The notes under the pieces: generated by a model
The model's input: only the letters and a program-made list of their open reading frames with translations
Told to the model about the DNA's origin: nothing
Database searches by the model: none
Program-made: the position numbers and the translations under genes
Assembly (NCBI GenBank): GCA_905614375.1
Contig: CAJQSP010000055.1
Location: 1-21,421, forward strand
DNA length: 21,421 nt
Direction: 5' to 3'
Source: an uncultured Dehalococcoidales bacterium
GTDB taxonomy: Bacteria > Chloroflexota > Dehalococcoidia > UBA1151 > UBA1328
Part shown: positions 8,314-15,116 of the stretch, one piece after another
How the letters are laid out: the number at the start of each line of letters is the position of its first letter
How positions within the stretch are numbered: the stretch's first letter is position 1

Positions 8314-8585
8314 TTACTTATCAGCAAAAAACAGAGCCTTAGGTATTTTAGTTGGATAAGTATGACGATTTGGAACACATCCAGTAATCTCTCGACTGAG
8401 ATTTTCTAGGACAGCGTGGGCAATGTCACCGAGTACACCCTGATTACCTGAACAGGTACTTTTCCACCGCTCGGAAACGCTGGCTTCCAACGTCGTCTGT
8501 GAGGCGTTCCGAATTCAATCACCTGAGTGACAGCGGGATGAATCGGTACCTCAAATACTGAGATCTCTATTTCTACAATTTTCAT
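8314..8585 (-). pseudogene. Frameshifted, truncated remnant resembling the N-terminal domain of an enolase-superfamily (MR/MLE) gene
   Basis: No intact gene lies between 8129 and 8696. On the minus strand, ATG at 8585 begins a 59-codon frame ending at 8406-8408. It starts MKIVEIEISVFEVP and later reads VPVQVIRV, the two N-terminal strand motifs typical of mandelate racemase-type proteins (compare MKIKEITAFPIRI and TVIKIETDTG in the intact gene at 16925). A second minus-strand frame, open from 8514 to a TAA at 8314-8316, carries AHAVLENLSREITGCVPN. That resembles the next helix of the same domain and the usual G-x-x-P turn (IVEDLVRPLILGRDP in the intact gene). The order is correct, but the frames differ and about ten residues at the junction are missing. 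The catalytic barrel is absent. This reading rests on short motifs seen by eye. Confidence 0.42.
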
Positions 8586-8643
8586 TTGTGCTCTGATTAT
8601 CCGAACTGAATCGCTCGGACTGGTGCTGTTTGGAAAATCCTAT

Positions 8644-8681
8644 AAAAAAAGCCCAGATACACATGGTATCTAGGCTTTTTT
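8644..8681 (-). terminator. Intrinsic terminator of the lipoprotein operon
   Basis: Arms AAAAAAGCC (8645-8653) and GGCTTTTTT (8673-8681), then AGATAC pairing with GTATCT after one C/A mismatch, surround a 5-nt loop. Read on the minus strand it follows the last lipoprotein stop (8697) by about 15 nt and ends in a T-run. The symmetric A/T flanks could also stop transcription from the other side. Confidence 0.88.
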
Positions 8682-8696
8682 AGTTCGGGCGTATCG

Positions 8697-9260
8697 CTAC
8701 ACCGGATCAATAAGCGTTAGAAGATTTTCACAGTTTGTGAATGCTTGTTGGGATTCATCTCCCTCACAGAAAAGAATCATGTTGCCCCGAATCACGTATT
8801 CAAGATAACGGGCCGAATATGAACAGCCTGAATGAGGGGTTCCACTTGCTCTGCTGCATTTTTTGCGGTCTTTTTCACCTTCTTCCCATAGAACCTCATC
8901 ACCTACTACCACTGCATCATCGCCAGTTATAGAATCTGCATAAAGTATTCCCTGTTCAACAGCATCTTCGTGAGTGGGGTAGAAGCGAGCTTCGTAGTCG
9001 AGTTGGTTGTAGATGACCTTCCAAGCTTCGAGAGCTCCAGGAAGCTCTTCTACATCATAATCCTTGAATCCCTTCACACCGAAGGCATCCTTTAGATCAC
9101 CGATTACATATATACGGTCATTATCCACAATACGCGCAACGCCTACTTCGCCGCCGCTCGATGCTGAGTCGGAACCGCAAGCGGCTGCAGCCATCGCTAC
9201 AAAAATGGCTACTACAACGGCAATTGGGATATTTCTTGTTGTCAAATTATTCAATGACAT
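8697..9260 (-). CDS. Predicted lipoprotein, paralog 4 of a four-gene tandem family, function unknown
   Basis: 187 aa with a signal peptide and lipobox (AMAAAAC, Cys28), so it is probably anchored in the membrane and extracytoplasmic. It shares the family blocks seen in its three neighbours: NDRIYVIGDLKDA near 48-60, YDVEELPGALEAW at 68-80, YEARFYPTHEDAVEQG at 89-104, EEGEKDR at 126-132 and YVIRGNMILFCEG at 155-167. It has a C-x11-C pair (165, 177) common to all four copies and an additional C-x10-C pair (135, 146) shared only with the adjacent copy. The loop of that extra pair contains HSG in both. The gene starts 3 nt after the stop of the preceding copy and has no clear ribosome binding site, which suggests coupled translation. 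I do not recognise the family; a role in ligand or metal binding is only a guess. Confidence 0.88.
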   Translation of the reverse strand: MSLNNLTTRNIPIAVVVAIFVAMAAAACGSDSASSGGEVGVARIVDNDRIYVIGDLKDAFGVKGFKDYDVEELPGALEAWKVIYNQLDYEARFYPTHEDAVEQGILYADSITGDDAVVVGDEVLWEEGEKDRKKCSRASGTPHSGCSYSARYLEYVIRGNMILFCEGDESQQAFTNCENLLTLIDPV

Positions 9261-9263
9261 GAT

Positions 9264-9842
9264 TTATTGCACTATCAGCATAAGCTCGGAACATGCGAGA
9301 TGAGACTCTGCGGTGTCCTTGCCCTGACACATAAGAATCATGTTTCCGACAACAATGTAGTCAAAGTATTTTGGGTTGTCGCATTTGCCTGAGTGGTGTC
9401 CACCATTACCGGCGCACTGTCGACGGTCGCTGATGCCCTCGTCCCAGCGCTGTATGTCCTTGAGAATCGAAGCTTCAGCACCGGTGGCTTCGTCTGCGAA
9501 GTCGACTCCTTGAGCCATCGCTGTCGCGTGGTCAGGGTAAAAACGAGCTTCGTATTCTTTGCGCTTGTATGGGTCGGTTCCGTAGAAACCGTAAACGGCT
9601 GCTACTGCTGCATCGAGCCCTTCGACATCGTAATTGTCATCAGTCTTGAATTTCGGAGCGTCTTTAATGTCGTCCGCTGTGTAGATACGGTCTGTGTCGT
9701 CGATCTTGGCGATTATTTCATCTGATTTTGATTCAACACTTTCTCCACTATCGCTCCCGCAAGCTAGTGCTGCAATGGATAGTGCTGCGACTGCTAAAAG
9801 CAGCATAAGCAGCCGTGCCCTGCTGCTGTTTGCCTGATTCAT
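9264..9842 (-). CDS. Predicted lipoprotein, paralog 3 of the tandem family, function unknown
   Basis: 192 aa from ATG 9842. This start is preferred to an upstream in-frame TTG at 9917 because AGGGAG lies 7 nt before it and because it gives a proper signal peptide (MNQANSSRARLL...) with lipobox IAALAC, Cys28. Family blocks are DRIYTADDIKDA at 51-62, YDVEGLDAAVAAVYGF at 71-86, YEARFYPDHATAMAQG at 97-112, DEGISDRRQC at 134-143 and YIVVGNMILMCQG at 162-174. It has both Cys pairs, C143/C154 (x10, with HHSG inside) and C172/C184 (x11). Its first eight residues closely match those of the next copy upstream (MNKTNSSR), supporting recent duplication. It is separated from that copy by 160 nt, the only sizeable gap in the operon. 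No recognised domain. Confidence 0.88.
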   Translation of the reverse strand: MNQANSSRARLLMLLLAVAALSIAALACGSDSGESVESKSDEIIAKIDDTDRIYTADDIKDAPKFKTDDNYDVEGLDAAVAAVYGFYGTDPYKRKEYEARFYPDHATAMAQGVDFADEATGAEASILKDIQRWDEGISDRRQCAGNGGHHSGKCDNPKYFDYIVVGNMILMCQGKDTAESHLACSELMLIVQ

Positions 9843-9849
9843 AAAATAG

Positions 9850-9855
9850 CTCCCT
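9850..9855 (-). promoter_or_regulatory. Ribosome binding site fixing the start of lipoprotein paralog 3
   Basis: AGGGAG on the minus strand is 7 nt before ATG 9842 and favours this start over the longer TTG-initiated frame. Confidence 0.75.
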
Positions 9856-10002
9856 ATCGTTGTTCGAATCTCACCTGTTGCATATGATGAAAATGAGTTC
9901 GCTGGCGGCTTCTCCAAATATACCTGTTAACAACTCCATAGTCATTCACTCGCTTAACTAAAATAATGAGCGACTACTATCATCGACTTTCTGAAAGCGT
10001 AA

Positions 10003-10569
10003 TTATGCGCCTTCACCTCGAAGTAAGTTGACGAAAGGCACACATTGGTCGAGGGAATGTTCCGAAGTTCGTCCTTCGCAAAGAATTACGATATTACCAA
10101 GAATTACGTAATCGTAGTAACGAGGGTTTTGACTGCCTCTTGATCCGCCTCCGACTATTATTCGCCGATCACGTACGCCTTCATCCCACATCGCATCTTC
10201 GGAGTTGAGTGACGCACCCTCGCCAGAGGCGTCCTCGGCGAAAGGCGTGCCTTTCTCGACGGCTACTTGGTGACTGGGGTAAATACGAATTTCGTAATTG
10301 AGCGATCCAAGACCAGGCGGAGTCCAGAAGCCAACGTAAGCTTCCTCAGCTCCATCGAGTCCTTCAATGTCGTATGTTTTGCCAAGTTTCCATCCGACGT
10401 TTTTGACATCGTCGACCGTGAGCAGGCGCTCAAAATCAGTCACTTTGACTAGATCTGCACCGTAAGTATTGTCCGATGTGTCGGCACCACAGCCGACCAC
10501 CGTGATCAGTAGGACGAGCAGCGCTATAAGAAATATCAGCGGTAATCTGCTGGAGTTCGTTTTATTCAC
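10003..10569 (-). CDS. Predicted lipoprotein, paralog 2 of the tandem family, function unknown
   Basis: 188 aa beginning with GTG. The start overlaps the stop of the preceding copy by 8 nt (GTGAATAA), so the two are likely translationally coupled. The signal peptide ends in ITVVGC (Cys27). Conserved blocks are ERLLTVDDVKN at 47-57, YDIEGLDGAEEAYVGF at 66-81, YEIRIYPSHQVAVEKG at 92-107, DEGVRDRR at 129-136 and YVILGNIVILCEG at 154-166, with the invariant C-x11-C pair at 164 and 176. The extra Cys pair found in the two downstream copies is absent; its place is taken by a glycine-rich stretch (VGGGSRGSQNP). Hydrophobic strand plus CEG segment suggests the C-terminal disulfide pins a core strand, which is inference. 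No known family recognised. Confidence 0.88.
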   Translation of the reverse strand: MNKTNSSRLPLIFLIALLVLLITVVGCGADTSDNTYGADLVKVTDFERLLTVDDVKNVGWKLGKTYDIEGLDGAEEAYVGFWTPPGLGSLNYEIRIYPSHQVAVEKGTPFAEDASGEGASLNSEDAMWDEGVRDRRIIVGGGSRGSQNPRYYDYVILGNIVILCEGRTSEHSLDQCVPFVNLLRGEGA

Positions 10570-11140
10570 TCGGCACCAGCGCGTTCGCCATCAAACCGCA
10601 TCGTTCAAGTGACGTTTCAGGCTCAGAACCTTGGCACAGCATTATGATGTTTCCAAAAATTGCGTAGCTAGCGAATTTCGGTCCGATACCGCTTCGAGCT
10701 CCCCCGCCAACACCACCACCAATGATGGTTCGGCGATCTTTGATGCCTTCCTTGAAAGTAGCGTCATCTTCGCTGAGAATTGCATTTTTACCGGTGCCTT
10801 CAAGTGCCATGGGAGTTCCTTGTTCAACTGCTGTCTGATGAGAATCGTAGACACGAATCTCGTAGTCGTATGGTTCTCCGCCGCCGATCCTCATAAAGCC
10901 ATAGCTAGCTTCTGTGGCACCAGGTAGTTCGTCTGTCGAGTAGTTTTTGAGTTCTTTGTATGGCGTCGCCAGAACGTCATCCAAAGTGAAAATCGTACGC
11001 GGATCACTGATCTGTGGAAATTTTTCGTCTTCACTGGCACCTGATCCGCAACCGGCGATAAGAATGGCCGAGATGGTCAGCAGTGCGATAAATAACGTTA
11101 GGTAGTGCACCGAGAGCGCTTTCGGGGTTTTAGATATCAA
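10562..11140 (-). CDS. Predicted lipoprotein, paralog 1 (first gene) of the tandem family, function unknown
   Basis: 192 aa, TTG start at 11140 supported by GAGGT 9 nt upstream; a GTG at codon 11 is a weaker alternative. The signal peptide ends in ILIAGC (Cys31). Family blocks are RTIFTLDDVLATP at 48-60, YSTDELPGATEASYGF at 67-82, YEIRVYDSHQTAVEQG at 93-108, KEGIKDRR at 130-137 and YAIFGNIIMLCQG at 159-171, with C169 and C181 in the shared C-x11-C spacing. As in the next copy, the loop after DRR is glycine-rich (IIGGGVGGGARSG) rather than cysteine-bearing. A promoter-like element lies 37 nt upstream, so this gene leads the operon. Confidence 0.88.
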   Translation of the reverse strand: MISKTPKALSVHYLTLFIALLTISAILIAGCGSGASEDEKFPQISDPRTIFTLDDVLATPYKELKNYSTDELPGATEASYGFMRIGGGEPYDYEIRVYDSHQTAVEQGTPMALEGTGKNAILSEDDATFKEGIKDRRTIIGGGVGGGARSGIGPKFASYAIFGNIIMLCQGSEPETSLERCGLMANALVPSE

Positions 11141-11149
11141 GTAGTAGGT

Positions 11150-11154
11150 ACCTC
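11150..11154 (-). promoter_or_regulatory. Ribosome binding site supporting the TTG start of lipoprotein paralog 1
   Basis: GAGGT on the minus strand sits 9 nt before the TTG at 11138-11140, which is the best-placed site for any start in this signal-peptide region. Confidence 0.65.
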
Positions 11155-11176
11155 AGTGATTATGAGCGACCGGCGG

Positions 11177-11204
11177 ATGATACCGGTTTAGATCGAACGG
11201 TCAA
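11177..11204 (-). promoter_or_regulatory. Candidate promoter of the lipoprotein operon
   Basis: On the minus strand TTGACC (11199-11204) is followed after 16 nt by TATCAT (11177-11182), close to sigma-70-type boxes. A start about 7 nt further on would give a leader of roughly 30 nt before the TTG start codon of the first lipoprotein. CCGGTTT-type motifs recur around it (11183-11189, 11232-11238, and inverted at 11276-11282) and could be regulator sites. Confidence 0.45.
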
Positions 11205-11349
11205 TTTGCAGTTGAGGTCATTACCGAGATATCCGGTTTCGGGAAAGATAGAAAAATAAGGAATCTCGATAAGTTAAACCGGAGATACGGAAATCGTTTG
11301 GCTCGCCTCGTTGAAACGCTTGATAGTCGTGCCAAAGACAGCCTGTTTC

Positions 11350-11777
11350 TCATTCTTTCGCTTTCGAATCTTTAAACAAACGCCAGTCAAGAACCTGTTC
11401 AACTTGATCCCAATTAAGTGTAAACCCTCTTCGACTAGTTACTGGTCGATGGACTGGCAAACCTTGGTAAAAAGCTAGTAGTGACCACCATCCTGCTGCA
11501 CGGGCTCGACTGGCCCCGGTTGGACACGAATCTTGCTGCCCACCAGTAAATGTAGGCGATCTTCGACTTGAATCGCTTAGTCGGCTGGCTGGTCGACCCT
11601 GTACAACGGGTAGAGATGAATCTCGGCTTTCGACGTTAGCACCGTGTTCGAATCGATTACTTCGTTCACATCGAACAATTCGCAGTCGTTACAGCCGGGT
11701 ATTTCTGTCGCTAGCGCTATTAGTGACAGAAGAAACCAAATATTTAGTCGATACGAATTGAACTCTGGCGACTTCAT
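11350..11777 (-). pseudogene. Broken lipoprotein-like gene with one in-frame stop and one frameshift
   Basis: The minus-strand frame from ATG 11777 encodes a signal-peptide-like N-terminus (LNIWFLLSLIALATEIPGC) with a plausible lipidated Cys and reads to TAA 11577-11579. The same frame then continues for 33 sensible codons (AIQVEDRLHLLVGSKIRVQP and on to VQQDGGHY) to TAG 11475-11477. A shift of frame exactly there continues with LAFYQGLPVHRPVTSRRG and NWDQVEQVLDWRLFKDSK, ending at TGA 11350-11352. Joined, this reads as one protein of about 140 residues. EIHLYP in the first part recalls YEIRIYP of the neighbouring lipoprotein family, but the rest does not match, so homology to them is doubtful. 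In-frame ATG 11807 is an alternative start; neither has a clear ribosome binding site. Sequencing error is a competing explanation. Confidence 0.5.
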
Positions 11778-11847
11778 GGCGTTAGTATTTACGAACTCGA
11801 CCCACATTTTGGGTTGATGCGGTCAAACAGCTCGATAACTAACGAGT

Positions 11848-11851
11848 GGAG
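11848..11851 (+). promoter_or_regulatory. Ribosome binding site supporting the TTG start of the atypical SDR gene
   Basis: GGAG is 7 nt upstream of the TTG at 11859. The TTG start gives the expected first strand of a Rossmann fold at the very N-terminus. Confidence 0.65.
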
Positions 11852-11858
11852 TTGAACA

Positions 11859-12545
11859 TTGAACGTGCTGATAACCTCGGCTGCTTCTGCAACGGCGCAA
11901 ATCATTATTGGCGCACTGGGCGGTAGTCATACACTGCGCCTGACCGATCTTCCTAACAATGCCAGCGGTGACGTCATCGCAAACGAACTTGGACACGAGT
12001 CCGAAACCGACGAACTTCTAGCGGGTATTGATGCGATTGTTAACATCGGATATGAAGGTCAGTCTGGGTCGAACACCCATTTAATGGACTACCACACTCG
12101 TCGAATGTACAACCTACTTCAGGCTGCTTCTGATGCGGACGTGAAGCGCTACATCAACATCAGCACATTGAAGTTATTTCAGGATCATGAGGAAAATCTC
12201 GTAGTGACTGAAAAATGGCGCAGCGATCCTCCAGCGGAAGACATTGATCTTTTGGTTGCGCACATGGCCGAATACGTCTGCAAAGAGTTCGCTCGTGACA
12301 GGCTCATCCAAGTGGTAAACCTCCGATTAGGCTGGCCGTTCGTTGGTGATTCGTCACCGAGAGCAGACGATACCGCAGCTATATCTCACGACATGATCGG
12401 CGAATCGATTACGGCTGCTCTAACGACGCAAGAGTTGATTCAGTGGCAGGACATTCACGTTCAGTCTCCAGTTGATCATCAGCGATTCATTACAAAAACT
12501 GCTGCTAGATTATTGCCTGAACTAGCAGGAAGGCTCTCAGGATGA
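11859..12545 (+). CDS. Atypical SDR/NAD-dependent epimerase-like protein lacking the canonical active-site motifs
   Basis: 228 aa, TTG start at 11859 with GGAG (11848-11851) 7 nt upstream. The Rossmann layout is clear: strand MNVLIT, an acidic end to the second strand (LRLTDLP, Asp30), IDAIVNIGY at 57-65, VKRYINISTLKLF at 95-107, and IQVVNLRLGWPFVG at 150-163, as in extended SDR epimerases. The glycine dinucleotide loop, however, reads TSAASATA (6-13) instead of GxxGxxG. The segment that should hold YxxxK (around 133-142, VAHMAEYVCK) has neither residue in register. It is therefore probably not a normal dehydrogenase or epimerase. It overlaps the next gene, a normal SDR, by 4 nt (ATGA), so a partner or regulatory role for that protein is possible. 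This is inference. Substrate is unknown. Confidence 0.82.
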   Translation: MNVLITSAASATAQIIIGALGGSHTLRLTDLPNNASGDVIANELGHESETDELLAGIDAIVNIGYEGQSGSNTHLMDYHTRRMYNLLQAASDADVKRYINISTLKLFQDHEENLVVTEKWRSDPPAEDIDLLVAHMAEYVCKEFARDRLIQVVNLRLGWPFVGDSSPRADDTAAISHDMIGESITAALTTQELIQWQDIHVQSPVDHQRFITKTAARLLPELAGRLSG

Positions 12546-13327
12546 AGATTCTGATTCTTGGTGGAAACGGAATGTTGGGACCTTGGGCTGTAAAAGCTAT
12601 GCAGGATCGCCACAATATTCTGCTGACCGATATTAACGATCCGTATCCTGAATACACCGGTAAATTTCAGAAGCTTTCAGTCGATGATGTTGAAAGCGTC
12701 GTAAAAGCTGCCGAAGGCATGGATATGATCGTCAACCTCTCAGTTTTACGACCACATCGTCAGATTGCGTTCGACGTGAACACGATGGGCAACTACGCCA
12801 TGATGGTCGCTGCACATGAACACCGGATCAAACGTGTCATCACTACTGGTCCGCACTTCCAGATGGTCGGGCAGCAGTACGAAGAGTGGGATTTTGATCT
12901 CACTCCCGATATGCCGGCAGCACCCGGCACACGGCTTTATGCCCACACAAAGGCGCTGGGGCAGGAGATCTGCCGAGTGTTCAGCGAGCGACACGGCATT
13001 CAGGTCATCACGTTGTTGTACTACAACATGAAGCATTCTTGGAACTTGGTTGGGCCTGAAGCTCCCGTGGTCTACCACGAGGACATGGTTCCGTTCTCGA
13101 CTGCTTGGCAGGACTGCGGAACTGCTGTTCTAGCGGCGGTTGAAGTGTCCCAGGAGCGACTTGCCTCTAAAAACGAATCCTTCTTCATCTTACCCGATTT
13201 GCCACACCGCAAATTCGACAATGAAAAGACAGGGCGGGTGCTTGGATGGAAGCCTCGATATCAGTTGGAACGTCTCTGGAATAAGGATTCTCGAAATCCT
13301 GAAAGCAATCTGACCGAAGCTTTCTAG
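12542..13327 (+). CDS. NAD-dependent epimerase/dehydratase family protein (extended SDR)
   Basis: 261 aa. The N-terminus carries the classical nucleotide loop LGGNGMLG (GGNGMLG at 7-13), with an acidic residue at the end of strand 2 (LLTDIND, Asp30), which favours NAD over NADP. The catalytic YxxxK is YAHTK at 133-137, preceded by a TTGPHF segment (101-106) where the active-site Ser/Thr is expected. It most likely acts on a nucleotide-sugar or other small hydroxyl compound, but substrate cannot be read. The end is shorter than typical sugar epimerases (about 310 aa). The ATG overlaps the stop of the atypical SDR gene as ATGA and has an AGGAAGG site inside that gene's end. The pair ends at a shared terminator facing pntB. 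Confidence 0.9.
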   Translation: MKILILGGNGMLGPWAVKAMQDRHNILLTDINDPYPEYTGKFQKLSVDDVESVVKAAEGMDMIVNLSVLRPHRQIAFDVNTMGNYAMMVAAHEHRIKRVITTGPHFQMVGQQYEEWDFDLTPDMPAAPGTRLYAHTKALGQEICRVFSERHGIQVITLLYYNMKHSWNLVGPEAPVVYHEDMVPFSTAWQDCGTAVLAAVEVSQERLASKNESFFILPDLPHRKFDNEKTGRVLGWKPRYQLERLWNKDSRNPESNLTEAF

Positions 13328-13348
13328 TCGAGCGTGTTAGTAAGAACG

Positions 13349-13388
13349 AAAAAGCCCCCGGATGCAATCATCCGAGGGCTTTTTTTTA
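13349..13388. terminator. Bidirectional intrinsic terminator between the SDR pair and the pnt operon
   Basis: Stem AAAAAGCCC with one mismatch then CGGATG, loop CAAT, then CATCCG and GGGCTTTTT, flanked by A-run and T-run. It lies 21 nt after the SDR stop (+) and 20 nt after the pntB stop (-), serving both directions. Confidence 0.9.
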
Positions 13389-13407
13389 TTCACGTCGTTA
13401 TGAGAAA

Positions 13408-14820
13408 CTAAAGGTCTTTCACTTCCGAAATTATCTTATCTACTGAGTCCTTGGCGTCACCGAACAGCATCTGAGTCTTGTCGAGGAAGAATAGTTCGTT
13501 CTGCACCCCGGCGAATCCAGTTGACATTCCACGCTTCATCATGATGACCGACTGAGCGGCATCGACGTTCAGAATCGGCATTCCATAGATCGGACTCGAC
13601 TTGTCGGTTCGTGCCGATGGGTTAGTCACGTCGTTCGCGCCGATCACGACAGCAACGTCGGTTCGCTGGAACTCACCGTTGATTTCGTCTAGATCCTTCA
13701 GCTCGTCATAAGGCACGTTTGCCTCGGCAAGAAGTACATTCATGTGACCCGGCATTCGACCTGCAACAGGGTGAATGGCGTAGCGAACGCTAATGCCTTT
13801 TTCCTTGAGTAAGTCAGCAAGCTCACGAATCTGGTGCTGAGCCTGCGCAACTGCTAAGCCGTAACCGGGAACGAAGATCACTGACTGTGCATACGCCAGC
13901 ATCATTGCTGCATCTTCAGCTTGAATCGAAGTGACCGGACGATCGTCGTCGCCACCACCAACTGCTGCGCCATCTTCAACACCGAATCCACCGAGCATTA
14001 CGTTCGCCAAAGATCGGTTCATCGCCTTGGTCATGATCCTTGTGAGAATCAGACCCGATGCACCGACCAGCGAACCAGCGATGATAAGGATGGTGTTGCC
14101 AAGCACGAAACCAGTCGCTGCTCCAGCGATACCTGAGTACGAGTTCAATAGAGCGATTACCACTGGCATGTCGGCTCCACCAATTGGAATCACAACAAGG
14201 ATTCCGAGGGCAAGAGCAATTGCGCCAGCGATCATGAAGGCGGTCATCGAAGGATCAATCACCAACCAAACAGTTGATGCGATCATTCCAATAAGCAGAG
14301 CAACGTTGATTACATTTCGAATCGGCAGCAGAATCGGTCGAGTCGGTACGATGCCTTGAAGCTTGCCGTAAGCGATGAAGCTACCGGTTAGCGTCACTCC
14401 ACCAACGATTACAGAGGCCATGATCGTTATCGAAACGTCCTGAGCAATGTCAGCTCCGTCGTCGATTAATCGAATGAGCTCGGCTGCAGCAATCACCGCA
14501 GAAGCGGCTCCGCCGAAACCGTTGAAGATTGCCACAAGTTGCGGCATAGAGGTCATCGCGACCTTGCGGGCCGAGAATGCTCCGATCGCCGAACCGACGA
14601 TGGCACCACCGAGAATGAATTCCCAAGATGCAATATCGTTACCAACTACGGTAGCGATGATCGCAACCAACATCGCAAGTGCCGACAAGCGGTTGCCGTT
14701 TCGAGCTGTGGCGGGCGAACCGAGCTGTTTGAGTCCGACAATGAACAAAATCGCCGCGACGATGTATGCCGCGTTCGTAATGTTCATTCCGTTTACGCCA
14801 AAAAGATGGGTAGTTTCCAT
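13408..14820 (-). CDS. pntB: NAD(P) transhydrogenase subunit beta
   Basis: 470-aa integral membrane subunit that carries the NADP(H)-binding domain III and part of the proton channel of proton-translocating transhydrogenase (NADH + NADP+ to NAD+ + NADPH, coupled to inward proton flow). About nine hydrophobic segments occupy roughly residues 15-260, including the conserved NSYSGIAGAATGF near 226-238. Domain III shows VPGYGLAVAQAQH at 317-329, HPVAGRMPGHMNVLLAEA at 350-367, VVIGANDVTNP at 391-401, SSPIYGMPIL at 408-417, KRGMSTGFAGVQN at 429-441 and MLFGDAK at 451-457. Length is normal. The ATG overlaps the preceding stop by 1 nt (TAATG). It is the last gene of the three-gene operon. A later ATG at codon 12 is possible. 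Confidence 0.97.
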   Translation of the reverse strand: METTHLFGVNGMNITNAAYIVAAILFIVGLKQLGSPATARNGNRLSALAMLVAIIATVVGNDIASWEFILGGAIVGSAIGAFSARKVAMTSMPQLVAIFNGFGGAASAVIAAAELIRLIDDGADIAQDVSITIMASVIVGGVTLTGSFIAYGKLQGIVPTRPILLPIRNVINVALLIGMIASTVWLVIDPSMTAFMIAGAIALALGILVVIPIGGADMPVVIALLNSYSGIAGAATGFVLGNTILIIAGSLVGASGLILTRIMTKAMNRSLANVMLGGFGVEDGAAVGGGDDDRPVTSIQAEDAAMMLAYAQSVIFVPGYGLAVAQAQHQIRELADLLKEKGISVRYAIHPVAGRMPGHMNVLLAEANVPYDELKDLDEINGEFQRTDVAVVIGANDVTNPSARTDKSSPIYGMPILNVDAAQSVIMMKRGMSTGFAGVQNELFFLDKTQMLFGDAKDSVDKIISEVKDL

Positions 14821-15116
14821 TATTTCTGACCCGACCTTCTGAACATCTTGAGCATTCTGTCAGTAACCATTAAGCCACCGACGACGTTGATCATGGCGAG
14901 TCCGACTGCGATGGCCCCAAGAATTTGTCCGGGAAGGCCTTCAGCCTTACCGGCAACGAGCAATGCACCCACAATTACGATGCCAGAAATTGCGTTCGAT
15001 CCCGACATAAGGGGGGTGTGCAGCGTGGGCGGCACTTTGGTGATTACTTCGTACCCAATGAAAATCGCCAGTACGAATACTGTTAGAGAGGTTATTAGCA
15101 CATCAGCTTCAAACAT
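14820..15116 (-). CDS. pntA2: NAD(P) transhydrogenase subunit alpha, membrane part (PntA2/PntAB)
   Basis: 98 aa with three hydrophobic segments (about 5-24, 39-57 and 64-86). It corresponds to the C-terminal membrane portion of the E. coli alpha subunit, here a separate polypeptide as in Rhodospirillum rubrum. Recognisable motifs are GYEVITKVPPTLHTPLMSG at 21-39, SNAISGIVIVGAL near 40-52 and INVVGGLMVTDRMLKMF at about 76-92. It helps form the proton path with PntB. The start follows the pntA1 stop with no gap (TAA then ATG), and the stop overlaps the pntB start. Confidence 0.96.
   Translation of the reverse strand: MFEADVLITSLTVFVLAIFIGYEVITKVPPTLHTPLMSGSNAISGIVIVGALLVAGKAEGLPGQILGAIAVGLAMINVVGGLMVTDRMLKMFRRSGQK

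Noticed and set aside
9393..9725. Plus-strand 110-codon frame opposite lipoprotein paralog 3
   Set aside because: It is fully antisense to a gene supported by paralogs, a lipobox and a ribosome binding site.
9843..9917. Longer N-terminus for lipoprotein paralog 3 from TTG 9917
   Set aside because: It would put 25 polar residues in front of a complete signal peptide; the ATG at 9842 has an ideal AGGGAG and matches the N-terminus of paralog 2.
11350..11807. Treating the broken gene as a fifth true member of the tandem lipoprotein family
   Set aside because: Only the lipoprotein signal and a short EIHLYP/EIRIYP likeness agree; the downstream segments lack the DRR-like, GN-x-I and C-x11-C features.
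13931..14842. Several plus-strand open frames opposite pntB (up to 142 codons)
   Set aside because: They are shadows of pntB; Ala/Ile/Thr-rich translations mirror the membrane-helix codons and no ribosome binding site supports them.
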